A DNA stretch of 64,000 nucleotides from Erwinia sp. HDF1-3R (GCF_039621855.1 NZ_CP155071.1:3410001-3474000); one strand, 5' to 3'. Shown: positions 19,150 to 30,973, counted from the first letter of the stretch. A program made the numbers and translations. The notes: generated by a model from the sequence alone, not told the origin.

Positions 19150-21159
19150 GTGAAAAATGTCCCCATTGAGCACGCTGAACTGAGCTGGAATGAAGAAGGT
19201 ACACCTGTATCCCGAGCATTTGGCGATGTTTATTTTTCTAACGAAAGCGGCCTTGAAGAAACCCGACACGTTTTCCTTGGCGGCAACCAAATACCCGACC
19301 GATTTGAACACCATCCCAGAGCACTGTTTATTACCGCGGAAACGGGGTTTGGCACCGGACTGAACTTTTTAGCCCTCTGGCAGGTGTTCGATCAATTCAG
19401 GCAGCAGCATCCGGACTCAAGATTACAGCGTTTACACTTTGTCAGCTGTGAGAAATATCCGCTTAATCTTGCCGATCTGACCAGTGCTCAGTCCCGCTGG
19501 CCGACGCTGGCGAAGTATGCCGCCGCGCTACAGGCACAGTGGCCCGTTGCCCTGCCCGGCTGCCACCGCCTGTTGCTGGATGAGGGCCGCGTCACGCTCG
19601 ATCTGTGGTTTGGTGATATTAATCAGCTGATCCATACTTTTGATGACAGCCTGACGCAGCAGGTTGATGCCTGGTTTCTGGATGGCTTTGCGCCATCAAA
19701 AAATCCGGATATGTGGACGCCGGAGCTGTTCGCCTGCATGGCAAAGCTGGCGCGTCAGGGCTGTACGCTGGCGACCTTTACCGCCGCGGGTTTTGTCCGA
19801 CGCGGCCTGACCGATGCCGGTTTTGAGGCAGGAAAGCGCAAAGGTTTTGGCCCAAAACGCGAGATGACCTGCGGCGAGATGAAGGCGGTCTCCCCCGTGC
19901 GTAAACAGCAGCCGTGGTACGCCCGCCCGGCGGCAGAAGGCGACGACATTGCGCTGATTGGCGGCGGCGTAGCCAGCGCCCTGCTCGCCCTGGCGCTGCT
20001 GCGACGCGGTAAAAACGTCACGCTCTACAGCGCCGCCGCGCGGCCTGCCGCAGGCGCCTCCGGTAACCGCCAGGGCGCGCTCTACCCGCTGCTTAATCAT
20101 CACGACCCGGCGCTGGCGACCTTTTTTCCCACCGCCTTCACCTTTGCCCGACGCTTTTATGACGCACTTGCGCTGTCGTTCGATCACGACTGGTGCGGCG
20201 TCACGCAGCTGGCCTGGGATGAAAAGAGTGCGGAAAAAATCGCTAAAATGCTGACCCTGGCGCTGCCGGATGAGATAGCCCGCAGGGTTGATACTCAGGA
20301 GGCCGAAGCGCTGTGCGGCGTTGAGACAGGATGCGGTGGCATGACCTACCCGCTGGGCGGCTGGCTTTCCCCCGCCCAGCTCACGGCACAGCTGCTTGAA
20401 CGGGCAGAACAGTGCGGGCTCAGGCTGCACTGGAATCACCGCCTGACCGGGCTGACGGAGCAGAATGGCCGCTGGACGCTCAATTTTTCCGACCTGCCGA
20501 GCCAGCAGGCTCCGACTGTCGTGCTGGCGACCGGACACGAACTCGCCTCCTTTTCGCAAAGTGAAAAACTACCCGCCTATCCGGTTAGCGGCCAGGTGAG
20601 CCATATTCCCACCACGCCCATGCTGGCGCAGCTAAAGCAGGTACTGTGCTACGACGGTTACCTGACACCGGCTAATCGACATAATCAGCATCACTGCATC
20701 GGTGCCAGCTACCATCGCGCCGACAGCTCAACGGCCTACCGCGAGGCCGATCAGCAGGAAAATCGCCAGCGGCTGATCCGCTGTCTGCCCCATCAGGCGT
20801 GGCCAGAGGAGGTGGATGTGAGCGCAGGCCAGGCCCGAAGCAGCGTGCGCTGCGCCACCCGCGACCATATGCCGATGAGCGGGCCGCTGCCGGACTATGC
20901 GCGTACGCTCGCGGAGTACGCCACTCTGGCGCAGCATAAGGACCAGGCATCAGACGCCCCACTGCATAACGGCCTGTTCGTCCTGGGCGCGCTGGGGTCG
21001 CGGGGATTATGCAGCGGCCCGCTCGCCGCCGAGGTGCTGGCCGCCGAACTATGCGGCGAACCGATCCCGCTGGATCGCGATACGCTGGCCGCGATGCATC
21101 CCAACCGTTACTGGGTCAGGAAGCTCCTGAAGGGAAAGGCGGTGAAAACCTTCGACTAA
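19150..21159 (+). CDS. mnmC: Bifunctional tRNA-modification enzyme MnmC
   Basis: MnmC finishes 5-methylaminomethyl-2-thiouridine at the wobble position of certain tRNAs: its C-terminal FAD domain removes the carboxymethyl group and its N-terminal SAM domain methylates the product. The 669-aa protein has the N-terminal methyltransferase motif [20 protein letters not shown] and [19 protein letters not shown], then the FAD-binding motif [20 protein letters not shown] at ~residue 262. The C-terminus [15 protein letters not shown] matches E. coli. The start codon is GTG at 19150. It is divergent from fabB. Confidence 0.97.
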   Translation: MKNVPIEHAELSWNEEGTPVSRAFGDVYFSNESGLEETRHVFLGGNQIPDRFEHHPRALFITAETGFGTGLNFLALWQVFDQFRQQHPDSRLQRLHFVSCEKYPLNLADLTSAQSRWPTLAKYAAALQAQWPVALPGCHRLLLDEGRVTLDLWFGDINQLIHTFDDSLTQQVDAWFLDGFAPSKNPDMWTPELFACMAKLARQGCTLATFTAAGFVRRGLTDAGFEAGKRKGFGPKREMTCGEMKAVSPVRKQQPWYARPAAEGDDIALIGGGVASALLALALLRRGKNVTLYSAAARPAAGASGNRQGALYPLLNHHDPALATFFPTAFTFARRFYDALALSFDHDWCGVTQLAWDEKSAEKIAKMLTLALPDEIARRVDTQEAEALCGVETGCGGMTYPLGGWLSPAQLTAQLLERAEQCGLRLHWNHRLTGLTEQNGRWTLNFSDLPSQQAPTVVLATGHELASFSQSEKLPAYPVSGQVSHIPTTPMLAQLKQVLCYDGYLTPANRHNQHHCIGASYHRADSSTAYREADQQENRQRLIRCLPHQAWPEEVDVSAGQARSSVRCATRDHMPMSGPLPDYARTLAEYATLAQHKDQASDAPLHNGLFVLGALGSRGLCSGPLAAEVLAAELCGEPIPLDRDTLAAMHPNRYWVRKLLKGKAVKTFD

Positions 21160-21238
21160 ACCTGATTTGTGATACCAACAGAAAGGATGCAAATTCTCAG
21201 CAAAGGGTAAAAGATGAGAATTAACAGCCTTTCCTTAA

Positions 21239-21520
21239 TCAGGCAGACTTACGCGCCTGGAGAAACAGATTGTCCCACATGCCAATCACCAGCGCCTGAT
21301 CGCGCGGCGAGAGCTCGCCGGCCTGGATTGCGTTTTGCAGGCTTTGCTGCACCTGAATTTGCAGGGCCTCCGGCGTATGTTCGCCCGACTGTTCGATCTC
21401 TGCCACCGCCAGGGTCAGATGACCACGCAGATAGCCGCTGGCAAAAAGCTCATCGTCGCTGGCACTCTCCACCATATCGTCGATCAGGGCCAGGATCCGC
21501 GCTTCAAATTCGTCAATCAT
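21239..21520 (-). CDS. yfcL: YfcL family protein
   Basis: A 93-aa cytoplasmic protein of unknown function that matches E. coli YfcL across its length ([56 protein letters not shown]). No membrane segment or signal peptide. AGAGGAACG precedes the ATG. It is the last gene of the prmB-aroC-mepA-yfcA-epmC-yfcL minus-strand run, 30 bp after epmC, and ends ~80 bp from the convergent mnmC stop. Confidence 0.92.
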   Translation of the reverse strand: MIDEFEARILALIDDMVESASDDELFASGYLRGHLTLAVAEIEQSGEHTPEALQIQVQQSLQNAIQAGELSPRDQALVIGMWDNLFLQARKSA

Positions 21521-21550
21521 ATCGTTCCTCTTGCTTGCTTTCCCCCATCA

Positions 21551-22096
21551 TCACAGATCTTCCGGCCATGGAAACTGTGACGCGGTTAGCGGGGGCGTTG
21601 AGTAATAAGTGCAAAGTTCGGCAATAAAGCGCGCCGGGCGGGCGGGTATGCCCTGTTCAAAGTACGTCATCACCTGTGCATGAACCCTGCGCTGAAAAGC
21701 GATGCGATCCGGCTCACAATCTCCACTGAGATTGTCACAACTTACGTTGAAGGGAAACCCTGCTGCAACACAAAACAGCCACTCCAGCGCCTGGGGCTTA
21801 ATTTCAACGGATTCAAACTGGCTTTGCGTCGTGGCATCGCGTCCGTCCGGGCAGTACCAGTAGCCAAAATCAACCAGTTTGCGGCGTTCGGCCCCGGCGA
21901 TACACCAGTGAGAAATCTCATGCAGGGCGCTGGCGTAGTAGCCGTGAGCAAACACCACGCGGTGATAGTTCACCTCGTCGTCAGCAGGAAGATAGATCGG
22001 TTCGTCATCGCCTTTAATCAGGCGGGTCTGAAAGTCCTGATAAAAGCAGCGGTCAAAAATCTCAATCAGCTGTGAATAATCGTGTGTCGTTCTCAT
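21551..22096 (-). CDS. epmC: Elongation factor P hydroxylase EpmC
   Basis: EpmC (YfcM) hydroxylates the beta-lysylated lysine of translation factor EF-P after EpmA and EpmB have acted. The 181-aa protein contains the metal-ligand motif ALHEISHWCIAGAERRKLVD, with a HExxH-like arrangement, and KPQALEWLFCVAAGFPFNVS, both typical of the family. It lies 30 bp upstream of yfcL and 106 bp downstream of yfcA as in E. coli. EpmA and EpmB genes are not in the window. Confidence 0.94.
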   Translation of the reverse strand: MRTTHDYSQLIEIFDRCFYQDFQTRLIKGDDEPIYLPADDEVNYHRVVFAHGYYASALHEISHWCIAGAERRKLVDFGYWYCPDGRDATTQSQFESVEIKPQALEWLFCVAAGFPFNVSCDNLSGDCEPDRIAFQRRVHAQVMTYFEQGIPARPARFIAELCTYYSTPPLTASQFPWPEDL

Positions 22097-22202
22097 GATT
22101 CGTTTCTTCTGGAACAGATCCGCGCAGGATGGCTGCTGCGCGTCGGAGGGAGAATGTTACCGGCCTGCGCCATCCCTGACAGGCCCAAACGCCGTTATTA
22201 TC

Positions 22203-23006
22203 TCAGGCAAATAGCTGGTGACACCAGGCTGCAATTGCCGCGCCGTGGCTGTCATACAGCAGTTTGGCGCTCATTACGGCAGAGACGGTGACCACCATTG
22301 GACGGATCAGCGCCTGTCCGCGGCTGAGCACCATCCTCGCGCCCAGTCTGGCACCACATATCGCCCCCACCAGCATCACCAGCCCGGTTCCCCACACCAC
22401 CTTGCCGCCGAACATAAAAAACAGCAGGCCGCCCAGGTTAGAGGTGAAGTTCAGGACCTTAGCATGCGCGGTGGAGCGGGCCAGGTTATAGCCGCAGAGG
22501 GTGACAAAGGCCAGCGCGTAAAAAGAGCCAGCGCCGGGTCCGAAAAAACCGTCATAGAAGCCGACACAGCCTCCTGCCACCAGCGCAAAAGGCAAACCGT
22601 GCAGCCGGCGATGACGATCCTCTTCGCCCACTTTCGGCATCAGCAAAAAGTAGAGCCCGATAGCAATCAGCAGCAGCGGCAGGACCTGACGCAGCAGTTC
22701 AGCATGGATATGCTGGATCAGGATTGCGCCCAGTACAGAGCCAACAAAGGCCATGCCGATATTGAGCTTCTGCTCGCGGAGATCCACCGCCTTACGCCTG
22801 ACAAAGTAGAGGCTGGCAGAGAAGGAGCCACCAACGGACTGTACTTTATTCGTCGCCAGCGCCTGCGCCGGGGAAAGCCCAAACGACAGCAGGGCCGGAA
22901 CCGTCAGCAGCCCACCACCTCCGGCAATGGAGTCAATAAATCCGGCCAGCATAGCGATAAAAAACAGCCCCGCAACCAGCAGCGGGCTGACGACAAACCA
23001 GTCCAT
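22203..23006 (-). CDS. yfcA: TSUP-family membrane transporter YfcA
   Basis: A 267-aa polytopic inner-membrane protein of the TauE/SafE (TSUP) sulfite-organosulfonate transporter family. It has the two internal repeats expected of the fold, with FFIAMLAGFIDSIAGGGGLL and GGCVGFYDGFFGPGAGSFYA as the paired Gly-rich motifs. E. coli YfcA aligns throughout; its substrate is not firmly known. It starts 9 bp after mepA ends, so the two are probably co-transcribed. Confidence 0.93.
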   Translation of the reverse strand: MDWFVVSPLLVAGLFFIAMLAGFIDSIAGGGGLLTVPALLSFGLSPAQALATNKVQSVGGSFSASLYFVRRKAVDLREQKLNIGMAFVGSVLGAILIQHIHAELLRQVLPLLLIAIGLYFLLMPKVGEEDRHRRLHGLPFALVAGGCVGFYDGFFGPGAGSFYALAFVTLCGYNLARSTAHAKVLNFTSNLGGLLFFMFGGKVVWGTGLVMLVGAICGARLGARMVLSRGQALIRPMVVTVSAVMSAKLLYDSHGAAIAAWCHQLFA

Positions 23007-23015
23007 TCTTTGTCC

Positions 23016-23840
23016 TTACAGAAGATGTTTATCCAGCAGTGCCTGACAGGCGGCCGGAAGCGGCGGCGGCTCACGTTTTACCGGTTTCCCGCTGCCGGGC
23101 TTCGGCGGCGCAAACCAGCTCTGCAACTCTGCGCCGCAGCCGTCGCCCGGCGGAGGAGCGGGCTGATCCTGACACTGCAGGCTTCCCGCCGGACAGCGCA
23201 GACGCACGTGCATATGTGCCCGATGACCAAACCAGGGCCTTACCTTGCGCAGCCAGTCGCGATCCGCTCCGGCATCGGCGCAGAGCTGCTGTTTAATCGC
23301 CGGATTAACGAAAATGCGCGTGACGTCGCTGTCCTTCGCTGCCAGCTTAATAAGGCTGTCGATTTGCGGCTGCCAGTGTCGGGCGACAACGCTTTTGCCA
23401 TCGGCCGAGACCAGATCAAGTGGCTGCGGCTTTAGCAGCATCTGCTCACTCCAGCGGGTCTGAGGCAGCTGTAGCCAGATATCCACATCCAGCCCGGACT
23501 GGTGGCTGGCGTGACCGCTGCTAAAGCGTCCGCCCGCCGCCATGCCCATATCCCCGATCATCACCTCGCCCAGATGCAGGTTATGCACCTGATTGCTGAG
23601 CCGCTGGATAAACAGGATCAGATCGGGATGACCAAAGTAGCGGCGCTGATCCTGACGCATCACCTGATAGCCGGTGGCATTAAGCGGTAGCGTTTCCGCG
23701 CCTACGATACAGCCATTTGCAAAGGCGCCAATGGACTGCGACACCCCGGGGATCGGCTGGCGAATAGATTGCCAGGGCGTGGCGGCATAGCTGGCGGTGC
23801 CAATCAGCAGCGCACTCAGGGCGAAAAGAATTTTTTTCAC
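23016..23840 (-). CDS. mepA: Penicillin-insensitive murein endopeptidase MepA
   Basis: MepA is a periplasmic LAS-type zinc metallopeptidase that cuts D-alanyl-meso-diaminopimelyl cross-links in peptidoglycan and is not inhibited by beta-lactams. The 274-aa precursor has a Sec signal peptide (residues ~1-19, ending SYAA). Metal-binding residues are visible in [16 protein letters not shown] and in the C-terminal [13 protein letters not shown]. Several Cys residues allow disulfides as in E. coli. Only 4 bp separate it from aroC upstream. Confidence 0.96.
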   Translation of the reverse strand: MKKILFALSALLIGTASYAATPWQSIRQPIPGVSQSIGAFANGCIVGAETLPLNATGYQVMRQDQRRYFGHPDLILFIQRLSNQVHNLHLGEVMIGDMGMAAGGRFSSGHASHQSGLDVDIWLQLPQTRWSEQMLLKPQPLDLVSADGKSVVARHWQPQIDSLIKLAAKDSDVTRIFVNPAIKQQLCADAGADRDWLRKVRPWFGHRAHMHVRLRCPAGSLQCQDQPAPPPGDGCGAELQSWFAPPKPGSGKPVKREPPPLPAACQALLDKHLL

Positions 23841-23844
23841 AGGG

Positions 23845-24930
23845 TCACCAACGTGGGATGTCCGTTTTCACGTCAGCGTTTTGAGCACGCTGGCGCAGCA
23901 GGTGGTCCATCAGGACGATCGCCATCATCGCTTCAGCGATAGGCACCGCGCGAATACCCACGCAGGGGTCATGGCGACCTTTAGTGATCATTTCCACCTC
24001 TTCGCCAAAGCGATTGATGGTTTTACCCGGTACGGTAATGCTCGAAGTGGGCTTCATGGCAATCGTTGCAAGGATCTGCTGGCCGCTGCTGATACCGCCG
24101 AGAATGCCGCCAGAGTGGTTGCTCTGAAAGCCGTCCGCGCGGATCTCATCCCGATGCTCACTCCCGCGCTTATTAACCACCGCAAAGCCGTCTCCGATCT
24201 CCACGCCTTTCACCGCGTTGATGCTCATCAGCGCATGGGCCAGGTCAGCATCAAGGCGGTCAAATACCGGTTCGCCCAGGCCTGGCGGGACATTCCCGGC
24301 TACTACGGCGACCTTAGCGCCAATGGAATCGCCCTCTTTTTTCAGCGCGCGCATCAGTTCGTCAAGCGCATCGAGCTTAGACGGATCGGGGCAAAAGAAA
24401 GGGTTCTGTTCGATCTGATCCCAGTCCCGCAGCTCACAAACCACATCGCCCATCTGCGCCAGATAGCCACGCACCACAATCCCGTGTTTCATTTCCAGGT
24501 ACTTTTTGGCAATCGCCCCGGCCGCCACGCGCATAGCCGTTTCGCGCGCTGAGGAGCGCCCGCCGCCGCGATAGTCACGCAGACCATATTTCTGTTCGTA
24601 GGTGTAATCCGCGTGGTTAGGGCGGAAGACATCTTTGATGGCGCCATAGTCCTGAGAGCGCTGATCGGTATTCTCAATCAGTAAGCCGATGCTGGTGCCG
24701 GTGGTGACGCCTTCAAACACGCCGGACAGGATTTTGACCCGGTCAGGTTCGCGGCGCTGAGTGGTATAGCGTGAGGTGCCGGGACGGCGACGATCAAGAT
24801 CGTGCTGAAGGCACTCTTCGGTAAGGGGAATTCCCGGCGGTACGCCGTCAACAATACAGCCGAGCGCCACCCCATGGGATTCCCCAAAGGTGGTGACACG
24901 GAAAACCTGCCCAATCGTGTTACCAGCCAT
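23845..24930 (-). CDS. aroC: Chorismate synthase AroC
   Basis: AroC removes phosphate from EPSP to make chorismate, the branch point for aromatic amino acids, folate, ubiquinone and siderophores; it needs reduced FMN. The 361-aa protein begins [20 protein letters not shown] and has the signatures [20 protein letters not shown] and [20 protein letters not shown]. It lies 100 bp after prmB, separated by a GC-rich hairpin, and 4 bp before mepA. Confidence 0.98.
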   Translation of the reverse strand: MAGNTIGQVFRVTTFGESHGVALGCIVDGVPPGIPLTEECLQHDLDRRRPGTSRYTTQRREPDRVKILSGVFEGVTTGTSIGLLIENTDQRSQDYGAIKDVFRPNHADYTYEQKYGLRDYRGGGRSSARETAMRVAAGAIAKKYLEMKHGIVVRGYLAQMGDVVCELRDWDQIEQNPFFCPDPSKLDALDELMRALKKEGDSIGAKVAVVAGNVPPGLGEPVFDRLDADLAHALMSINAVKGVEIGDGFAVVNKRGSEHRDEIRADGFQSNHSGGILGGISSGQQILATIAMKPTSSITVPGKTINRFGEEVEMITKGRHDPCVGIRAVPIAEAMMAIVLMDHLLRQRAQNADVKTDIPRW

Positions 24931-24968
24931 CTTGACCTCTTAATTCTGTTTTAAAGGCTCACTGTTAG

Positions 24969-25002
24969 CCGCCGGAAACCCTCTGGTGAGGGCCTCCGGC
25001 GG
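24969..25002 (-). other. GC-rich hairpin between prmB and aroC
   Basis: CCGCCGGA (24969-24976) and TCCGGCGG (24995-25002) form a perfect 8-bp stem, extended by CCCTC/GAGGG inside it. On the minus strand no U-tract follows, so it is more likely an mRNA stability or processing hairpin than a full terminator. Confidence 0.5.
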
Positions 25003-25030
25003 GGTGCCTTATCAATGCTGTATAGGGTTT

Positions 25031-25963
25031 TTAATCTTTAAACATGCTGAAATGGTGCGCAGCGTCGATAATTTGCTGCCGCGTCAGCATAAACACGCCG
25101 TCCCCGCCGTTGGTGAACTCCAGCCAGGTAAAAGGCACATCGGGATACTGTTCAATCATATGCACCATGCTGTTGCCCACTTCACAAATCAGCACGCCCT
25201 TTTCGCTCAGATAATCCGGCGCATTGGCCAGAATACGACGCGCCAGCTTCAACCCATCGCGGCCCGCCGCCAGCCCCAGTACCGGCTCATGGCGGTATTC
25301 ATCGGGCAGATCGTCCATGTCCTCTTCATCCACGTACGGCGGATTAGTCACAATCAGATCGTAAGGCGTTTTCGGCAGCTCCCGGAACAGGTCGGCACGG
25401 ATGGGCGTCACGTTGTGCATCATCCCGTGTGCGTCAATATTCTGCTCGGTCACCGCCAGCGCGTCGGTAGAGATATCGACCGCATCCACCTCGGCCAGCG
25501 GGAAGGCATAGGCGCAGGCAATGGCCAGACAGCCGCTGCCGGTACACATATCCAGAATAAGTTGCGGGTCATCGGTGACGATCCCGTCAAAGCGCGCATT
25601 GATCAGCTCGCCAATCGGTGACCGGGGCACCAGTACGCGCTCATCGACGTAAAATTCATGGCCGCAGAACCAGGCTTTGTTGGTCAGATAAGCTACCGGA
25701 ATACGCTCATTGATGCGGCGGATAACGCGCTCAACAATCAGATTACGCTCGCTGGTCGTCAGCCGCGCAGTGCGCATGTCTTCAGGAATATCCAGCGGCA
25801 GATAAAGCGACGGCAATACCAGCTGGACGGCTTCGTCCCACGGGTTATCGGTGCCGTGTCCGTACCAGATCCCGGCGGCGGAAAAGCGGCTGACCGACCA
25901 GCGCAGCATGTCCTGAATGGTGTGCAGTTCCCTGACTGCCTCATCAACGAAAATTTTGTCCAA
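25031..25963 (-). CDS. prmB: 50S ribosomal protein L3 glutamine methyltransferase PrmB
   Basis: PrmB methylates a glutamine of ribosomal protein L3. The 310-aa protein has the SAM motif [20 protein letters not shown] and the Gln-methyltransferase motif [16 protein letters not shown] chose the TTG at 25963 (then [20 protein letters not shown]), because the matching E. coli protein starts there and GGAGGG lies five bases upstream; the frame is open a further 30 codons that resemble nothing. It is divergent from smrB and leads the aroC-mepA-yfcA operon. Confidence 0.95.
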   Translation of the reverse strand: MDKIFVDEAVRELHTIQDMLRWSVSRFSAAGIWYGHGTDNPWDEAVQLVLPSLYLPLDIPEDMRTARLTTSERNLIVERVIRRINERIPVAYLTNKAWFCGHEFYVDERVLVPRSPIGELINARFDGIVTDDPQLILDMCTGSGCLAIACAYAFPLAEVDAVDISTDALAVTEQNIDAHGMMHNVTPIRADLFRELPKTPYDLIVTNPPYVDEEDMDDLPDEYRHEPVLGLAAGRDGLKLARRILANAPDYLSEKGVLICEVGNSMVHMIEQYPDVPFTWLEFTNGGDGVFMLTRQQIIDAAHHFSMFKD

Positions 25964-26147
25964 CGTGCCCTCCACAGGCCTGGCGACTCTCTGGCCGCTA
26001 GTTTGCCATGAAGCGCAGCTAAATTCAGCGCAGCAGCGTGAAAAAGCTGACATTTGTTTTCAGATGGCAAAAGTCAGGTAGACTGGAGGTATTATTGCAG
26101 CGGATTCAGGATAAACCGCGTCCAACTCAGCGGGATTACGGCAGAAA

Positions 26148-26699
26148 ATGAGTAAAAACAAACCTCTCAGCACCGAGGACCTGGCCCTGTTTCGTGGGCT
26201 GATGACTGGAACGCGTCAGCTGGCCCAGGATACGATCGTCCATAAGCCGGTGCGCAAAAAGATAAGCGAGGTACCACAGCGGCGCCTGCTGTCAGAGCAA
26301 ATTGACGCCAGCCACTACTTTTCAGATGAGTTCCAGCCGCTGCTGGCCGAAGAGGGTCCGGTGCGTTATGTACGCAGCGACGTCAGCCACTACGAGCTGA
26401 AAAAGCTGCGTCGGGGTGATTACACGCCGGAGATTTTTCTGGATCTGCATGGGCTGACGCAGAAGCAGGCTAAATCAGAGCTGGGCGCGCTGATTGCCGC
26501 CTGCCGCCGCGAGCACATCTTTTGTGCCAGCGTGATGCATGGGCATGGTAAACACGTGCTTAAGCAGCAGACGCCGCTGTGGCTGGCGCAGCATCCGATG
26601 GTCACAGCCTTTCACCAGGCACCAAAGATGTTCGGCGGCGATGCCGCACTGCTGGTATTGATTGAGATCGAAGAGTGGCAGCCGCCCGAACTTCTCTGA
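26148..26699 (+). CDS. smrB: Ribosome-rescue endonuclease SmrB
   Basis: SmrB is an Smr-domain nuclease that cuts mRNA between collided ribosomes so that stalled ribosomes can be rescued. The 183-aa protein has an N-terminal helical region and a C-terminal Smr domain (~residues 96-175) with the DLHGLT motif ([20 protein letters not shown]) and [18 protein letters not shown]. It corresponds to E. coli YfcN/SmrB. It is divergent from prmB and ends 27 bp from the convergent sixA stop. Confidence 0.95.
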   Translation: MSKNKPLSTEDLALFRGLMTGTRQLAQDTIVHKPVRKKISEVPQRRLLSEQIDASHYFSDEFQPLLAEEGPVRYVRSDVSHYELKKLRRGDYTPEIFLDLHGLTQKQAKSELGALIAACRREHIFCASVMHGHGKHVLKQQTPLWLAQHPMVTAFHQAPKMFGGDAALLVLIEIEEWQPPELL

Positions 26700-26725
26700 G
26701 CGGCGCGGGGCGGGGCTGCCGAAGA

Positions 26726-27208
26726 CTACATCGCTTTTGCCAGCTTGGATGGGCTAACCTGCCAGACAAGCGTCCCGCAGTCTTTATCTGCATTGTATTC
26801 AATGGAGGCGATAGCCGAGGTGGCGAACATGGGCGGTGCTTCCTGGGGACAAAGCTCGGAAACGAGGTAACCCACCAGCGGCAGATGGGAGATAACCAGC
26901 GCGGAATGCACGCCCTCTTTCGCTAATGCCTGAAGGTAGCAGGCAACCAGCGCCGGATCGCCGCCAGGCGTTAGCTCCGGCAACACATCCTGCCCGTCCG
27001 GCAGCGGCAGCGCCTCGCGCACCGTCGCCAGCGTTTGCTGAGCGCGTAAATAGGGACTCACCAGCACCCGCTCAATATCCACCTTCTGGTCATTGAGCCA
27101 GACAGCCATCTGGCGTGACTCATCGCAGCCGCAATGAGTGAGAGGTCTTACTGAATCACTGGCCGCATCGAGCGCCGCGTCGCCGTGACGCATAATGAAA
27201 ACTTGCAT
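26726..27208 (-). CDS. sixA: Phosphohistidine phosphatase SixA
   Basis: SixA removes phosphate from histidine; in E. coli it acts on the nitrogen PTS protein NPr and was first linked to the ArcB phosphorelay. The 160-aa protein has the RHG signature at its N-terminus (MQVFIMRHGDAALDA) with the nucleophilic His8, and the second conserved His in ALVISHLPLVGYLVSEL. Length is typical. It lies downstream of fadIJ on the same strand, 170 bp away. Confidence 0.95.
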   Translation of the reverse strand: MQVFIMRHGDAALDAASDSVRPLTHCGCDESRQMAVWLNDQKVDIERVLVSPYLRAQQTLATVREALPLPDGQDVLPELTPGGDPALVACYLQALAKEGVHSALVISHLPLVGYLVSELCPQEAPPMFATSAIASIEYNADKDCGTLVWQVSPSKLAKAM

Positions 27209-27378
27209 AATGCACCGCTGTTGTTAAACAAAAACGCCGGAAAACACAGCTCTCCGACTCTTCATTCTGTGAATGAACGCTGTGTTGTACCCTAATGCCT
27301 TAATGCGAGTCAACCGATTGTTTACTAAATGAGCGCTTTGCAGAATAGCCCCATTATCCCCCTTCTGAGAGCAAAAAT

Positions 27379-29538
27379 CTAACCCGCTGAATCGGCATGG
27401 CTATTTAAATCCTTCCCGTCAGGACAGAATTTTGACTGGCTCAGGGCCATTTCGCGCAGCCGTTCGCAGGGGGTAAATCGCTCACCGTGCACCTGTGTCA
27501 ACCGCTCCAGGGTCCGCACCACCTCTTCCGCACCGAGCCTGTCCATGTAGCGGAAAGGCCCCCCCAGGAAGGGTGGAAAGCCGACGCCAAACAGGGCGCC
27601 GATATCGCCATCGCGGGGAGAGCGGATCACCTGTTCATCCAGCGTCCTCGCCGCTTCATTCAGCATCATCATCACGCAGCGCTGGGCAATATTTTCAGGG
27701 CTGAGGTGTGCCCGGGGGGTGAGGTTAAGCAGCCTGTAGATGTCGGGATCGGCCCGTTTTTTTCTGCTCAACCGACGGCCGTCATACAGATAGAAGCCCC
27801 GGCCATTTTTTCGACCTTTACGATCGTCATTCAGGATTGCCTCTACCGCTGTGGGCGCGCTGAAACGCTCTCCCCATGCCTCGGTCAAAATGGGCAGAAT
27901 ATGCGTACCGATATCAATGCCTACCTCATCAAGGAGCTGGATCGGACCGACCGGAAAGCCAAACTGCACCAGCGCGTTATCTATCGCCTCTATCGGCTCT
28001 CCTGACAGCAGGCAGTGCAGCGCTTCATTTATATAGGGCGCCAGAATGCGGTTAACGTAGAAACCCGCGCGATCCGCCACAACAATTGGCGTTTTGCCCA
28101 GTTTTTTCGCCAGCGCGACGGTAGTGGCAACCGTTTCGGCACCGGTACCCGCATGCGGGATCACCTCAACCAGCGGCATTTTGTCAACCGGGCTGAAAAA
28201 GTGCAGGCCAATAATATTTTCCGGCCGCTGCGCCCCGGCGGCGATATCGCCGATGGGAATAGAGGAGGTGTTCGAGGCAAATATCGTTTTCGGGCCGCAG
28301 TGCGCCTCCACCTCCGCGACCATCTGCTGCTTCAGGGGCAGCGCTTCAAACACCGCCTCCAGCACCACGTCACGCCGGGAGAACCCCGAGAAATCAGTAC
28401 TGCCCGTGATAAGCGCCATCTGCTGCTGTCGCTCGGCCGGGCTGATTCGCCGCTGATTGACCTGTTTAGTCAGGCGATCCCAGCTGTATTTCATCGCGTG
28501 GTTGATGCCCGCGCCGTTGATATCTTTGATACGCACCGGCAGCCTGCCGCGCGAGGCCACGACGCAGGCGATCCCGCCGCCCATCAGCCCACCGCCCAGT
28601 ACGCCGACGTTGCCGATCTCATGAGGCTGCGCATCCGCTCCCGGCTCCTTTTTCATTTCGCTGGTGGCGAAGAAAATACTGCGCAGCGCGGCGGACTCCG
28701 GCGTCATCGCCAGCTGACCAAAGGCTTTGGCTTCCGCCTCATAGCCGCTACCGCTGCCGTGCTGCAGGCCGACACGCACCACGGAGAGGATTTTGCCGGT
28801 GGCCGGATAGTTACCCCGGGTTTTGGCCCGGATCTGTCTGTCGGCGATGGCAAAAAGTAAGGCCCGCCCGGCAGGCGCATTAAGCAGCCTCTGGCGCAGC
28901 GGCAGCGCCTTTTTCAGCGTCCTCCCCTGCAACACCCGATTTACCGCAGTATCCAGCAGGACAGACTGCGGCACCGCCTCATCCACCAGCCCCATTTTCA
29001 GCGCCTGACGGGCACGCAGGGTTTTGCCGCTAAGGATCAGATCCAGCGCGGCGGAAGTACCGACAAGCCGGGGTAGCCGCTGCGTGCCGCCCGATCCGGG
29101 TAGCAGGCCCAGTTGAACCTCCGGCAGGCCAAGGCGGGTTTTATCATCCAGGGTGCAGACGCGCTGATTGCAGGCCAGCGCCAGTTCAAGACCGCCCCCG
29201 AGGCAGGCGCCGTGGATCGCTGCCACCACCGGCACCGGCAGCGCGGCAATCTCCGCCATCACCTTTTGCCCTTCCCGCGCCAGCGTTTCCGCCTCTCCCG
29301 CCGTTTTACATCCGGCGATCATTGCAATATCGGCCCCGGCGATAAACGAGTCCGGCTTACCTGAAATAAGTACTATCCCGGCCAGCTGCGGATTTTCGCG
29401 GGCACGGCCAATAACCTCGCGGATTTGGCTGGCAAACTCCGCCCTGAGCGTATTCACCTTCTCGCCGGGAACGTCCAGAGCGATCACCGCCACGTTGTCG
29501 GTGCGCATGGTTAGCGTGAACGCCGTTGGATTTTCCAT
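27379..29538 (-). CDS. fadJ: Fatty acid oxidation complex alpha subunit FadJ
   Basis: FadJ combines enoyl-CoA hydratase/isomerase and 3-hydroxyacyl-CoA dehydrogenase, acting with FadI in beta-oxidation, chiefly without oxygen in E. coli. The 719-aa protein has an N-terminal crotonase domain ([38 protein letters not shown]) and a C-terminal dehydrogenase domain starting near residue 308 ([20 protein letters not shown]), with [11 protein letters not shown] and [17 protein letters not shown]. The ATG at 29538 overlaps the fadI stop as TGATG. A GTG one codon upstream is in frame but less likely. Confidence 0.97.
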   Translation of the reverse strand: MENPTAFTLTMRTDNVAVIALDVPGEKVNTLRAEFASQIREVIGRARENPQLAGIVLISGKPDSFIAGADIAMIAGCKTAGEAETLAREGQKVMAEIAALPVPVVAAIHGACLGGGLELALACNQRVCTLDDKTRLGLPEVQLGLLPGSGGTQRLPRLVGTSAALDLILSGKTLRARQALKMGLVDEAVPQSVLLDTAVNRVLQGRTLKKALPLRQRLLNAPAGRALLFAIADRQIRAKTRGNYPATGKILSVVRVGLQHGSGSGYEAEAKAFGQLAMTPESAALRSIFFATSEMKKEPGADAQPHEIGNVGVLGGGLMGGGIACVVASRGRLPVRIKDINGAGINHAMKYSWDRLTKQVNQRRISPAERQQQMALITGSTDFSGFSRRDVVLEAVFEALPLKQQMVAEVEAHCGPKTIFASNTSSIPIGDIAAGAQRPENIIGLHFFSPVDKMPLVEVIPHAGTGAETVATTVALAKKLGKTPIVVADRAGFYVNRILAPYINEALHCLLSGEPIEAIDNALVQFGFPVGPIQLLDEVGIDIGTHILPILTEAWGERFSAPTAVEAILNDDRKGRKNGRGFYLYDGRRLSRKKRADPDIYRLLNLTPRAHLSPENIAQRCVMMMLNEAARTLDEQVIRSPRDGDIGALFGVGFPPFLGGPFRYMDRLGAEEVVRTLERLTQVHGERFTPCERLREMALSQSKFCPDGKDLNSHADSAG

Positions 29539-30848
29539 CACTCTGCCTCCAGAACCATTGCGGCACCCAGGCCCCCGGCCGCACAGGCGGTGACCAGGCC
29601 CAGGCCGCCTCCGCGTCTGCGCAGCTCATTAAGCGTCTGGGTGATCATCCGCGCACCGGTCGCCGCAAAAGGGTGACCATAGGCAATCGATCCGCCCAGC
29701 ACGTTGAATTTTTCGTCATCCACTTCCCCCAGCGCCTGGGGTCTGTTCAGAATATCGCGGGCAAAATGCGGATCCGCAAACATTTTTAAATTGGCCAGCG
29801 TCTGTGCGGCAAAGGCTTCGTGCATATCAATCAGCGTCAGATCGCCGAGGGTAACGCCTGCGCGATCCAGCGCCAGCGGTGAGGCCCAGGCCGGTCCCAG
29901 TAGCATGTCGTGGCGCACATCAATAGCGGTAAAGGCATAGCTGCGCAGGTAGCCAAGCGGTGTAATGCCCAGCGATTTTGCCCGCGATTCGCTCATCAGT
30001 ACCACCGCGGCGGCACCGTCGGTGAGCGGCGTGCTGTTAGCGGCGGTCACCGTGCCGTGGCGGCGATCGAAAGCAGGCCGCAGCTTTGCATAATCTGCAA
30101 GGCTTGAATTCAACCGCACATTATTGTCCTGCGCAAACGGAGCGTGCCAGGGCGGTACACAGGCGGTCATCACCTCATCGCTCAGCCTGCCCTCCTGCCA
30201 TGCCTGCGCCGCTCGCTGATGTGAGCGATGCGCCAGCGCATCCTGCTGCTCGCGGGTAATCGCATGGCTTTTTGCCATCTGTTCGGCGGTATCGCCCATC
30301 CGCAGTCCGGTAGAGTATTCCGCTACGGCGGGTGGAACGGGCAGCAAATCGCGCGGCCGGAGCTGGCTGATTAGCTTCATTTTTTGCGAAAAGTGCCTGG
30401 CCTTGCTGAGGTCTACCAGCACCCTGCCCAGCTTTTTGCTCACGCCGATGGGCAGGACCGAAGAGGAATCGGCTCCGCCCGCAATACCCGCCTGAATATG
30501 CCCAACCATCAGGCTTTCCGCGACGCTGGCTACCGCCTGAAAGCTGGTCGCACAGGCGCGGCTGACGCTCCAGGCGTCGGTATGGACGCTCATCCCGGTG
30601 CCGAGGACGATTTCCCGCGCAATGTTGGGTGCCTCCGGCATCTGCACCACCTGACCAAAAACCAGCAGCTCAATTACCTCGGGAGGAAAGTCGCTGCGAG
30701 CGAGCAGTTCGCTAATCAGCATCTGGCCCAGCGCCACGGCGGGAATGCCGTGAAGCGCGGTGGCCTGCCGGGCAAAGGGAGTGCGTAATCCGTGAGTAAT
30801 GGCGATGCGATCGCCGCTGCGCGTTAGCAAAGGTAGCGCTTTGCTCAT
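29538..30848 (-). CDS. fadI: 3-ketoacyl-CoA thiolase FadI
   Basis: FadI cleaves 3-ketoacyl-CoA to acetyl-CoA and a shortened acyl-CoA, as the beta subunit of the FadIJ complex. The 436-aa protein has the thiolase nucleophile in [20 protein letters not shown], the His-containing [17 protein letters not shown] and [17 protein letters not shown], and the C-terminal Cys motif [18 protein letters not shown] chose the ATG at 30848 (MSKALPLL) with AGGTGAT upstream. A FadR operator sits 39 bp upstream of that start. It is translationally coupled to fadJ. Confidence 0.97.
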   Translation of the reverse strand: MSKALPLLTRSGDRIAITHGLRTPFARQATALHGIPAVALGQMLISELLARSDFPPEVIELLVFGQVVQMPEAPNIAREIVLGTGMSVHTDAWSVSRACATSFQAVASVAESLMVGHIQAGIAGGADSSSVLPIGVSKKLGRVLVDLSKARHFSQKMKLISQLRPRDLLPVPPAVAEYSTGLRMGDTAEQMAKSHAITREQQDALAHRSHQRAAQAWQEGRLSDEVMTACVPPWHAPFAQDNNVRLNSSLADYAKLRPAFDRRHGTVTAANSTPLTDGAAAVVLMSESRAKSLGITPLGYLRSYAFTAIDVRHDMLLGPAWASPLALDRAGVTLGDLTLIDMHEAFAAQTLANLKMFADPHFARDILNRPQALGEVDDEKFNVLGGSIAYGHPFAATGARMITQTLNELRRRGGGLGLVTACAAGGLGAAMVLEAE

Positions 30849-30886
30849 TCTTATCACCTGTTAAAGGGTCGCGGGCATCATTGCCA

Positions 30887-30903
30887 AAGAGGTCAGACCT
30901 CTA
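30887..30903. promoter_or_regulatory. FadR operator at fadIJ
   Basis: AAGAGGTCAGACCTCTA is a 17-bp palindrome with the perfect FadR core GGTC-N-GACC. It lies 39-55 bp upstream of the fadI start, a place that would block the promoter. FadR repression of fadIJ is known in E. coli. Confidence 0.82.
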
Positions 30904-30973
30904 ATGTTAACAAGGATTTTACAAGGTGCACGGAGGGAGGGATAAAAATGAGAGGAAACACACGCTTTGTGCC

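Noticed and set aside
22218..23435. A 405-codon open frame on the plus strand
   Set aside because: It lies antisense to yfcA and mepA, both clear genes; composition is that of a shadow frame in GC-rich coding DNA, and it has no recognisable domain.
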